The translations under genes were made by a program, and so were the position numbers. The notes beneath the pieces are model-generated. The model saw only the letters and a program-made list of their open reading frames with translations, was not told where the DNA came from and searched no databases. Below, in pieces: positions 22,869 to 30,564 of a stretch of DNA of 32,723 nucleotides (positions are counted from its first letter, which is position 1; each line of letters opens with the position of its first letter). The DNA is taken from positions 1 to 32,723 of the forward strand of contig CAJVXH010000019.1 in the NCBI GenBank assembly GCA_913009835.1, written 5' to 3'. The stretch comes from an uncultured bacterium (GTDB lineage: Bacteria; Electryoneota; Electryoneia; Electryoneales; Electryoneaceae).

Positions 22869-25421
22869 TTATCTGACCAGCATCACCTTTTGAGTTGTAT
22901 TCAGGTGACCTGGAACGTGCGCCTGGATGAAGTACAAGCCAGATGCGAGGTTTGAAGCATCGAAGGTCAGCATATGATTGCCCGCGCTGAACTGACTATT
23001 CGCCAGTTCGACAACCTGTTGGCCGGTTATGTTGTATACGGTAACCGTAAGATCAGCGGCCTGTGGTAGTGATACACTAACCATCGTCGTCGGGTTGAAC
23101 GGGTTTGGATATACTGGCAGCATCTCGTATGACGATGGCAACACTTCGCTTACCGCTGCGTCATCTGCAATCATGTGTCCATCTGATGCCCAGTCATTCA
23201 CGCTAGCTCCACCCATCACCACCGCACTCTTTGTGAACGGGAAGCTGTTTCCGAAGCTCGGTCCACCGTACGGACTGGCACCCACCCAACCCCACATCTC
23301 GTAATTACCTTCTGGGGCAAAGGCAGGAATGTCCTGTGTAAGGCTACCGGAGACATTCATGAACGGTAGCAGCGTGAACGTCATCTGGAATTGGATCGGT
23401 GGGTAGAAATTCCCGTTGGGCAATTTCACCTTTGTCCAGAACATCACGTCCGGGTAAGTATCCGGCAGATTGCTGACGACATTTGCGTCGAAGAATAGTG
23501 TTCCACCGCTGGCAGGCAAGTTGGTTTCTGATGTTGGGGTCATAGTGACAACAACAGGGTCTGGTTCGACCGGACCGATCTGGAAAACCGACATTGTCCT
23601 AAGTTCAGCTGAGTAGGCATAATCCCCTTCGACTACAACATCTAACGAGTTGCCCGGGTAGTATCCGTATATAGTGGGATTAGCTGGATCGATCAGATCA
23701 TAGATCAGGAATCCATCACCAAAGGTTCCAACGATCAACTGATCGCCAGCGATGCTTACGGAAGAAACATATCCCTCCAACTCAATGGTGTTTACTAGTG
23801 ATGGCGATGCTGGGTTTGAAACATCAAAGATCAGGAAGTTAAAGTACCCGCCATTTGCCACGTACAAGTGATTACCGTAGCTAACCAACGAATGGAACGA
23901 CCCTGGCATGGCTACATCCGAGAGAACAACAGGATTTGAAGGATCTGAGATGTCAATTATTGCCAGGTTGTTCGGGTAATCGCTGCATACATAGGCTGTC
24001 ATGCCGTCCACATGGATTCCGGTAGCAGCTTGAAGCAAGGTCTCACTAATTATTTGTGGTGGAAATTCGATGAAATCAACGATCGTGAGCCTGCCAGCGT
24101 CCTGTTCCTCTAAACTCTCGGCGATGTACACTATGTTCGACTGCTCGTATAGTTGTCTTCCATCCCCTTCGAGATCCAACTGATAAACTACCCATGGATC
24201 TGATGGATTGGTGATGTTGATCTGAAGCACGCCATCATCTTCAGTTGCCAGGTATGCGTATGTGCCATTCACAGCGACATCAAACGGTTTGCCTAGTGGG
24301 CCTAACTCAGCGGCATGTTGCGGATTCGTTGGATCAGACACATCAGCAACATAAAACGAGCCTAGTTGATCTGCGAAATACGCGTAATCACCATGAACAT
24401 CGATGGCTAACAGGAACGCCCCCTCACCAATCGTCGATTCAATGCTCGGGCTTGATGGCACAGAAATGTCAAAGATGGTAACTTTTGGGTTTGATCCCGA
24501 CGCATACGCCGTTCCACCTTCAACCTTAATCTCATAGAAGCGGATATTTCCACCAGCCGGGCACGTCGCCACCTCGATTGGATTGAATGGGTTGGCCACA
24601 TTATATACTACCAGACCAATATCATTTGCGCACAAATACAGGTAATTGTCTTGCGCTGCCAACGTCTCGCAATCACCAGGTGTTTGGAAGGTACCAATCA
24701 GAGTGGGATATGCCGGATCCACGAGAGAGAACACAGCAAATCCGTCCCAGTCACAGGCGCAATACAGCATGCTTCCCCGAATTTCCATGTCATCGATTTC
24801 CTCCGGCGCGGGAACAGTTCCAAGAAACTGGGGCGCGGAAGGAGTAGAGATATCCAGAACAACCATCTCTTCTGTATTATGAACCGACACGTAGACGTAG
24901 TCGCCGTTGATGATCGAATACTCTGGGACATGGTCGGTATAAGTGCTGAAAACAGTCAGGTTCGAAGGGTCGGAGACATCGTATAACGTCAATCCGAAGG
25001 CGGGATCAGTCAGAACCGCCAGTGATCCACTGACATCTAATTCCAAGTCCGTCGATGAACTGGTAATCTCAATCGAGTCGAGTGGAACTGGATTCACAGG
25101 GTTCATGACATTCAGTGTTTTTAAATACGGTCCCAAAAAATCCAAGTAGTAGGCAATATTCCCTTCAACGATGATCCTGAAAGGTGCTTCAAGATCCCAA
25201 ACAGCTACCTCTTCAGGGGTTGCTGGATCAGCAACATCAATAACTCTCATCCCCAAAGTCATATCGGGAACGTAGACATATCCTCCGTTGTACTCGATAT
25301 CCTCGCATAATCCCCAGAAGTCATACAGGGATCCGATCTTGGCAACGTTCAAACTGTCCTGTGCGGCTACAGGAGATGCGAGAATGAAAAACAGCATCAG
25401 AGTTGCGAAATAGCGCTTCAT
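22869..25421 (-). CDS. Exported LVIVD-repeat protein with type IX-like sorting domain
   Basis: Protein of 850 residues with signal peptide MKRYFATLMLFFILASPVAA-QDS. About 13 LVIVD-type repeats follow, each near 45 residues, with the pattern YxYVA...GLxVxDVSDPxxPxxxG (for example YVYVPDMTLGMRVIDVADP and HLYVANGGYFNFLIFDVSNP), expected to form beta-propeller blades. A beta-rich module (PVVVTMTPTS...FPFTKS, about residues 635-745) follows. The last 80 residues are the sorting domain (YPNPFNPTT..LTVTVYNITGQQV..FDASNLASGLYF..QKVMLVR). GGAGG lies upstream of the ATG. It is likely secreted or surface-bound. Its role is unknown; paralogues lie directly upstream. Confidence 0.9.
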   Translation of the reverse strand: MKRYFATLMLFFILASPVAAQDSLNVAKIGSLYDFWGLCEDIEYNGGYVYVPDMTLGMRVIDVADPATPEEVAVWDLEAPFRIIVEGNIAYYLDFLGPYLKTLNVMNPVNPVPLDSIEITSSSTDLELDVSGSLAVLTDPAFGLTLYDVSDPSNLTVFSTYTDHVPEYSIINGDYVYVSVHNTEEMVVLDISTPSAPQFLGTVPAPEEIDDMEIRGSMLYCACDWDGFAVFSLVDPAYPTLIGTFQTPGDCETLAAQDNYLYLCANDIGLVVYNVANPFNPIEVATCPAGGNIRFYEIKVEGGTAYASGSNPKVTIFDISVPSSPSIESTIGEGAFLLAIDVHGDYAYFADQLGSFYVADVSDPTNPQHAAELGPLGKPFDVAVNGTYAYLATEDDGVLQINITNPSDPWVVYQLDLEGDGRQLYEQSNIVYIAESLEEQDAGRLTIVDFIEFPPQIISETLLQAATGIHVDGMTAYVCSDYPNNLAIIDISDPSNPVVLSDVAMPGSFHSLVSYGNHLYVANGGYFNFLIFDVSNPASPSLVNTIELEGYVSSVSIAGDQLIVGTFGDGFLIYDLIDPANPTIYGYYPGNSLDVVVEGDYAYSAELRTMSVFQIGPVEPDPVVVTMTPTSETNLPASGGTLFFDANVVSNLPDTYPDVMFWTKVKLPNGNFYPPIQFQMTFTLLPFMNVSGSLTQDIPAFAPEGNYEMWGWVGASPYGGPSFGNSFPFTKSAVVMGGASVNDWASDGHMIADDAAVSEVLPSSYEMLPVYPNPFNPTTMVSVSLPQAADLTVTVYNITGQQVVELANSQFSAGNHMLTFDASNLASGLYFIQAHVPGHLNTTQKVMLVR

Positions 25422-25510
25422 GGTTGACTACCTCCGGTATGTTGGCAAGCGTTTCCTGCGTTGGATATCCCCCTCCTCGGCGGGCAGTCTCAAATACTAT
25501 GAGGGACTAT

Positions 25511-25540
25511 GCATACAAGATATAAGAGAAAAAGTGCAAC
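25511..25540 (-). promoter_or_regulatory. Promoter-like motif shared with 27386-27420
   Basis: On the minus strand TTGCAC, a TTTTTCTCTTATAT tract and then GTATGCATA lie about 90-115 bases before the propeller gene's start. The same TTGCA..TTTTTCTCTT..ATAT..GCATA arrangement precedes the paralogue at 27299. Promoter role is inferred from this sharing only. Confidence 0.35.
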
Positions 25541-25572
25541 GCAACAATGAACTCGAAGTTATTGATATCTTT

Positions 25573-25606
25573 CTCAAAAGAACAGCCACGGAAATAGCCG
25601 TGGCTG
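25573..25606 (-). terminator. Terminator after the seven-repeat propeller gene
   Basis: On the minus strand CAGCCACGG and CCGTGGCTG form a perfect 9-bp stem with a 6-base loop (25583-25606), followed by TTCTTTT. It starts about 25 bases after the stop at 25632. Confidence 0.8.
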
Positions 25607-25631
25607 CTTAGTTTTACATTGTTAGGAGAGT

Positions 25632-27299
25632 CTATCTCACTAGCATCACTTTTTGAACCTGGTTCATATGTCCTGGCACGTGTGCTTGAATGAAGTAGAG
25701 GCCAGAGGCCAGGTTCGAGGCATCAAAGCTCAGTGAATGGCTGCCTGCGCTGAATTGACCATTTGCGAGTTCGGCAACAACCTGGCCATTGACGTTAAAC
25801 GCGGTGACAGTCAGGTTCGCGGTTTCTGGCAGGGCGACACTGATCGTCGTGCTCGGGTTGAACGGGTTCGGATAAGCCGCACTAATGGAATACTCAGAAG
25901 GCAGCGTGGTAAGATTGCCAGCGTTTTCGTCCGCGACTCCAAACGGCGCTTCCCAGCCAAATGCTGTCCAGCTCTGTTCAGATGATGCTGCCGTTGCTCC
26001 ATTAACAACTTCGAACGGGCTTTCATCCCATGCCATTCGATCGTCTGGGTAACTTCCTGCAACAATTCTAAATGTGTACATACCAGCGGGGGCGAACCCT
26101 GGAATAGGCTGTACAATGTTTTCAGCAGAGATATTGGTGTTTGGACCCATGGAGAGGGTAAACATCCACAGCGGGGCGAATGTGTTCCCATTTGGAAGGA
26201 CTGTTTCGGCCCAAATGTCCACAAGGTTCCAGCCAGGCAAATCGCTGTCGATAAACAGATCAAATTCGAATGAACCTCCAGCCGGAATGACAACTGGATC
26301 GTCAGTGTTGATCGTCAGGTTGAGCAATGACGGTTCACCGAATGCATCTGTGCAATCATAAATACCCAGGAAATCATCATCAGCTACGTAGGCGAGATTA
26401 CCCACAGCGGTAACGCCGTTTGAAACGCCCATCGTATCATAAAAACCGGTTTCAACTGGTGAACTTGGATCGGTGGCATCTATTACCCGAAGACCGGAAT
26501 TTCCATCGGCGAGGAATGCGAATTCACCAACCGCTGCCACATAGTAGGTCCAGGAAGTTGTCGCCAAGAAGCCCGCTTCAACCGGTTGCGATGGAACGGT
26601 GATATCTACTATACGAAGTCCTTCGCCGCCATCGGCAACGTAGGCATAATCTCCAGCGACTGCTACATGGCGCGCGTTACCCGGCGTATTGTAGAATCCT
26701 ACTTCAGTTGGAGCAGTTGGATTTACAACATCAATAATTCGCAGGCCTTCATAGAAAGCCGCCAAATATACATAGTCACCGTCTACCGTAACATCGAGGG
26801 CATCGCCTGGAGTGTCGTAGGAGCCCACTTGAACAGGTGAAGCTGGATCGAAGATATCAATCACCAGAACGCCACCAAAGCGGTCGGCCACATATACAAA
26901 ATCGCCCTGTACATCAACGCCCAACGTAGTGCTGAAGGGTAACAGGGATCCTACTTCCCAAGGCTCTTCGGGATCACTGACATCAATCACACGAAGCCCA
27001 TGAGGTCCGACTGCCAGATATGCGTAGTCGCCTTGCACAGCAACGTCAAGCACGTTGTTCGGTGGTTCGTAGGCTATGGAGCCCATTTCTACCGGTGCAG
27101 TTGGATCGCTGATATCAACAATCTTCAGCCCAGAAGAACCTGTTGCGACATATGCATAAGAACCCACTACATCTGCGATCTTTGCCTTATCCCAATCTCC
27201 TTCCAACGATCCGGTCATGGTAACATTCAGGCTGTCTTGAGCGACAGCAGGCAGAACGAAAACAACCAACAGCATCAGTACAGCGAAATACCTCTTCAT
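25632..27299 (-). CDS. Exported seven-repeat LVIVD protein with sorting domain
   Basis: Protein of 555 residues with signal peptide MKRYFAVLMLLVVFVLPAVA-QDS, nearly the same as in the downstream paralogue. Seven LVIVD repeats follow (YAYVATGSSGLKIVDISDP, YAYLAVGPHGLRVIDVSDP, FVYVADRFGGVLVIDIFDP, ending LAYVADDDFLGIYDC), which would suit a seven-bladed propeller. Next comes a beta-rich module different from that of its neighbours (LNLTINTDDPVVIPAGGSFEF) and the C-terminal sorting domain (YPNPFNPSTTISVALPE...QKVMLVR). The start at 27299 has AAGGAG six bases upstream; a longer frame to 27383 has no support. Probably secreted; ligand unknown. Confidence 0.9.
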   Translation of the reverse strand: MKRYFAVLMLLVVFVLPAVAQDSLNVTMTGSLEGDWDKAKIADVVGSYAYVATGSSGLKIVDISDPTAPVEMGSIAYEPPNNVLDVAVQGDYAYLAVGPHGLRVIDVSDPEEPWEVGSLLPFSTTLGVDVQGDFVYVADRFGGVLVIDIFDPASPVQVGSYDTPGDALDVTVDGDYVYLAAFYEGLRIIDVVNPTAPTEVGFYNTPGNARHVAVAGDYAYVADGGEGLRIVDITVPSQPVEAGFLATTSWTYYVAAVGEFAFLADGNSGLRVIDATDPSSPVETGFYDTMGVSNGVTAVGNLAYVADDDFLGIYDCTDAFGEPSLLNLTINTDDPVVIPAGGSFEFDLFIDSDLPGWNLVDIWAETVLPNGNTFAPLWMFTLSMGPNTNISAENIVQPIPGFAPAGMYTFRIVAGSYPDDRMAWDESPFEVVNGATAASSEQSWTAFGWEAPFGVADENAGNLTTLPSEYSISAAYPNPFNPSTTISVALPETANLTVTAFNVNGQVVAELANGQFSAGSHSLSFDASNLASGLYFIQAHVPGHMNQVQKVMLVR

Positions 27300-27385
27300 G
27301 TCAAACTCCTTCCGAATATTTGTAAAAGTTATCTCTGAGCTGAATCCCTCTCTCCATATGCATTCAAAACCACAGATGAACAATT

Positions 27386-27420
27386 ATGCTTAATATAAAA
27401 GAGAAAAAGGGAAATGCAAA
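27386..27420 (-). promoter_or_regulatory. Promoter-like motif shared with 25511-25540
   Basis: On the minus strand TTGCAT, a TTTTTCTCTTTTATATT tract and GCATAAT lie about 90-120 bases before the start at 27299. A TATATTTG just upstream also fits the TAnnTTTG box of Bacteroidota promoters. Sharing with the paralogue is the main support. Confidence 0.35.
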
Positions 27421-27505
27421 TATATTCTCTAACATCGATGTGTCTTGATCAGAAATGTATTACGTAATTCTCCCATGTATGCTGAGTGTTTTGATGACAG
27501 TGAAT

Positions 27506-29320
27506 TTATCTAACCAGCATTACTTTTTGAACTTGATCGAGTTTACCCGTAACCGTAGCGCGGACAAAATATACACCGCTTGCCAGGTTTGAAGCGTTAA
27601 AGTTCAGTTTATGGTTACCAGGTTCGTATAGACCATTCGCCAATTCCGCCACCTGTTGACCAGCTACATTGTACACTACCACCATCAACTCAGCTCTGTG
27701 TGGAAGCGAGAGATTGATAGCAGTGTTGGGATTGAACGGATTCGGATAAGCCTGCTCCATCTGGTAGACGGCAGGCATTGTGTGGTCCTCAGCAACTCCG
27801 TTCGGATAGAAATATCCATCCGCATTCCAGTTATCAATGTGATCAAACGCAGATGTTATCAGGCTCTTTGAGAACGGAAAGTAGTTACCGAAACTCGGTC
27901 CACTGAAAGGACTACTGCCTACCCACGCCCACATCTCATATTCGCCGTCAGGCGCGTAGGATGGGATGTCCTGGGTCAGGCTGCCGGTCACGTCCATGTA
28001 TGGAAACAGGGGCAATTGCATCTGGAAAAGAACCGGTGGATAGAAGTTTCCATTTGGCAGTTTCAGCTTTGTCCAGGCTCTGGCATTCGGGTAAGTCGCG
28101 GGCACATTGCTCACGACATTAACATCGAAGGCCAGGGTGCCACCTTCTGCTGGCAGTTCGACGCTCGATGTAGGTGTCATAGTGACTACGATAGGAGACG
28201 GTTGTTGTTCCCACCAGGTGATGTCGTTTGCATCGTGGGCCGCTCCCAGGATATCGATATCGAGGTCGCCGTCCACATCGGCAGCGCACACATCACGGGC
28301 ACTGCTGAAGTTCATATCTACCTGATGTTCCTCCCAGCTCATTCCATCGCCGTTGATATTTTCCCACCAGATGACGTCATTATCTATTCTGGCTGAGCCG
28401 AGCACATCCACGTCGCCATCGTCATCCATATCCGTCGCATAAACGCTGCTTGCGCCTAAGAATCCTTCAACTATGGAATTTTCGATCCAGGTCAGTCCGC
28501 TGCCATCAACATTTTTCCACCATTTTATCATGTGACCGAAGCTGGCGGCAGCTAGAACATCGATATTGCCATCGCCATCGACATCGGTCGCGAAAACGCT
28601 GTGAGCACCATCAAAACCAATGCTGATTGTGTGTTCGGACCAATTCAGACCAATACCATCGACGTTTTCCCACCAGGTAATCTCATCGGCGAGATTTCCG
28701 GCGCCGACTATATCGATATCGGTATCCCCATCGACATCGATTGCGTAGATGCTATGCGCGCCGCCGAATTCAGCGTCAACCACATGTACGGTCCAGGTGA
28801 GCCCGTCGCCGTTATCATCTTCCCACCAGTAGACGTCGTCAGTTTCGTATGAAGCTCCGACCACATCATAGTCGCCGTCGCCGTCTATGTCCGATGCGAT
28901 AACGCTGAAGGCGAGCACAAAGTTTTCGCCGACCAGGTGTTCAACCCAGGTCAAACCGTCGCCGTTCAGGTTTTCCCACCACACGATCTGATTATCAACT
29001 CTGCCGGAGGTTATGATGTCCATGTCGTTGTCATTGTCCATATCGATAGCGAAAACACTCAGGGCGCCACTATTGCCACTATCTATGACGTGTTCGGTCC
29101 AATTCAGACCGTCACCATCAACATTTTCCCACCATACGATACTATCCGCGAAGGCAGCAGCGCCGAGCACGTCAATGTCGCCGTCGCCATCCACATCCGC
29201 AGGTAACACGGAGCGGGCGCCTGGATAGTCGCCGTCAATGGTTTGTTCGGTCCACACCTGTGCCACTGCCATTACTGGCAGTAGCAGAGCTATGACGACA
29301 GCGAGGTATCTCTGCCTCAC
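27506..29320 (-). CDS. Exported FG-GAP/VCBS-repeat protein with sorting domain
   Basis: Protein of 604 residues with signal peptide MRQRYLAVVIALLLPVMAVA-Q. Seven or eight repeats of about 50 residues, each with WWENVDGDGLxWxEHxV...GAxSVxAxDVDGDGDIDVLGAA; the Asp-rich loop is a calcium-binding type, and the set would form an integrin-like propeller. A module nearly the same as in the 850-residue protein follows (PIVVTMTPTSSVELPAEGG...LPNGNFYPP..SLTQDIPSYAPDGEYEMWAWVG), and then the sorting domain (YPNPFNPNTAIN...QKVMLVR). The start is GTG at 29320, five bases after GGAGG. Shared modules show domain shuffling between neighbours with different N-terminal propellers. Confidence 0.9.
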   Translation of the reverse strand: MRQRYLAVVIALLLPVMAVAQVWTEQTIDGDYPGARSVLPADVDGDGDIDVLGAAAFADSIVWWENVDGDGLNWTEHVIDSGNSGALSVFAIDMDNDNDMDIITSGRVDNQIVWWENLNGDGLTWVEHLVGENFVLAFSVIASDIDGDGDYDVVGASYETDDVYWWEDDNGDGLTWTVHVVDAEFGGAHSIYAIDVDGDTDIDIVGAGNLADEITWWENVDGIGLNWSEHTISIGFDGAHSVFATDVDGDGNIDVLAAASFGHMIKWWKNVDGSGLTWIENSIVEGFLGASSVYATDMDDDGDVDVLGSARIDNDVIWWENINGDGMSWEEHQVDMNFSSARDVCAADVDGDLDIDILGAAHDANDITWWEQQPSPIVVTMTPTSSVELPAEGGTLAFDVNVVSNVPATYPNARAWTKLKLPNGNFYPPVLFQMQLPLFPYMDVTGSLTQDIPSYAPDGEYEMWAWVGSSPFSGPSFGNYFPFSKSLITSAFDHIDNWNADGYFYPNGVAEDHTMPAVYQMEQAYPNPFNPNTAINLSLPHRAELMVVVYNVAGQQVAELANGLYEPGNHKLNFNASNLASGVYFVRATVTGKLDQVQKVMLVR

Positions 29321-29392
29321 GTCATCCTCCGGGTTTTACTCGCCTGCACACAGCAACTTCATTACTGCGTACAGAGCGATGAGCATACTGCA

Positions 29393-29455
29393 ACTGAGCA
29401 ATGAGCTAACTACGAACTGAGCAATGAAAAAATGGGTGCTGAGCAATGAGCTAAC
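29393..29455. repeat. Short direct repeats CTGAGCAATGAGCTAAC
   Basis: CTGAGCAATGAGCTAAC occurs at 29394-29410 and 29439-29455, with a shortened copy (CTGAGCAATGA) at 29417-29427. They lie upstream of the FG-GAP gene, with no gene or clear stem structure. Otherwise the 29321-29586 gap holds nothing I can name. Confidence 0.6.
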
Positions 29456-29586
29456 ACTAAATATCCTAGAAACCACAAAAATTGTTAGATTCGTGGTCTC
29501 GCTCTACGAGCCAAAGTTAGGAGCTCCTCATAATAAGGGACTATAGGTCCCCCCTGATGTGAGCCAGCTCACTCAATCATAATAGT

Positions 29587-29888
29587 TTATCGAACGAGCA
29601 TCACTTTCTGCACGTTATCCATTTGACCCGCGACAACTGCATGTACGAAATACAATCCGCTCGCCATTCCAGAGGCGTCGAAAGTCAGATTATAGCTTCC
29701 AGTAAAGAATAGGTGTCTCCGGTATTAATGTATCCACCATCATCAGTCAGCTGAACGCAGTCGCCCCTCTCTCCACCAATCCCCCCGAAAGTCTTTGTCC
29801 ACAGCGTGTCTGGCGGCTGAGCGATGGATGGGATAGCGGCAAACATCATTACGACCAGTAAACATGTAAGAGCAGTAATCCGTGTCAT
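29587..29888 (-). pseudogene. Internally deleted exported protein gene, N-terminus joined to sorting domain
   Basis: A signal peptide and 30 or so residues (MTRITALTCLLVVMMFAAIPSIAQ, then DTLWTKTFGGIGGERGDCVQ and DDGGYINTGD) read open to a stop at 29685. This beginning is that of exported DGGY-repeat propeller proteins (WTKTYGG...DGGYIxxGxT), normally hundreds of residues long. From about 29703 down to 29587 the +1 frame continues as FTGSYNLTFDASGMASGLYF and then QKVMLVR-stop, the last 39 residues of the same sorting domain as in the three neighbours. The middle is missing and the frame is shifted at the join (about 29700-29710). GGGAGG before the ATG is intact. Confidence 0.85.
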
Positions 29889-30048
29889 CTTTCATTCCTC
29901 CCTGATGGGTTTGTGTACAGGTCTCATTCACGAATATCAATGTAGGGACAATAATAGACAGAACATAGCTCGATTCATAAAATCATAAATAATGACTGTT
30001 GCTCCGAGAGTCTGTTTGAGTGCCCTGAATTGTCTGTTAGATGGAGGG

Positions 30049-30081
30049 ATCATGCCCACGACATTTATGTCGTGGATTATC
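30049..30081 (-). repeat. Hairpin repeat, family A, inverted
   Basis: Reverse of the 15384 copy: CATGCCC, stem ACGACAT-TT-ATGTCGT, GGATTATC. It lies four bases from the palindrome-ended element. Confidence 0.85.
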
Positions 30082-30085
30082 GTAC

Positions 30086-30256
30086 GATGAACATGCTCCT
30101 GTTACCGCCGCAGGCGATAACAGGGTTGATCCGCAAGCCATGAGGTGCATGTCTGTTTTCTTATAACTCAGGACTCGAGACTCAGGACTCGGGACTGTCG
30201 TTGGATAATCCCTGCGAACCGCCAAAAAGACGGCGGGTCACAGGGGCATGTTCATC
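30086..30256. repeat. Palindrome-ended element, copy 2 (171 bases)
   Basis: Ends GATGAACATGCTCCTGT (30086-30102) and ACAGGGGCATGTTCATC (30240-30256) are inverted repeats with 16 of 17 bases paired. Each half has its own hairpin: CCTGTTA-C-CGCC with GGCG-A-TAACAGG (30098-30124), and CCCTG..CCGCC with GGCGG..CAGGG (30210-30245, 12 of 14 paired). No protein is encoded. Related to 8630-8730. Confidence 0.8.
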
Positions 30257-30564
30257 ATATCATGGATATAGTGGAGGGAATGGCAGACACGGATTCGGGC
30301 TGCGAACCTGTAACCGCGAAAGCTGTAACCGATGACCAACGGTTTGCGTCCAAATCAGTAGCGAGGGTAACTGCAAGAGGTGACCAACTTGAGAGGGTTA
30401 AATTCACTTGAAACAAGACCTTCAAAACCTGCTTGCCGACTGGTACTCCCGGAGCAAAAATTTCGAAAAAGCCCTTACAGGTCAATCAATTTGCAACCCA
30501 CATTGTTCGCGAACTCGAAATACTGTGCAGTGGCTCTACATTGAACGACGTAAGGGATGGGTGC

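Larger units (their letters stand above)
29889..30564. other. Gene-free interval with repeat elements
   Basis: This 676-base gap between divergent genes holds the family A hairpin at 30049-30081 and the palindrome-ended element at 30086-30256, inside which a 14-base period repeat of ACTCAGGACTCG lies at 30166-30191. From 30257 to 30564 I see no gene, RNA or riboswitch. The receptor's promoter should be here but is not evident. Confidence 0.6.

Noticed and set aside
22869-29888. Complete type IX secretion system
   Set aside because: Only cargo-like sorting domains and PorV-like proteins are present; no porK/L/M/N, sov or porU homologue is in the window.
30257-30564. Cobalamin or other riboswitch before the TonB-dependent receptor
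   Set aside because: I looked for conserved riboswitch core sequences and a terminator or sequestering stem and saw none.
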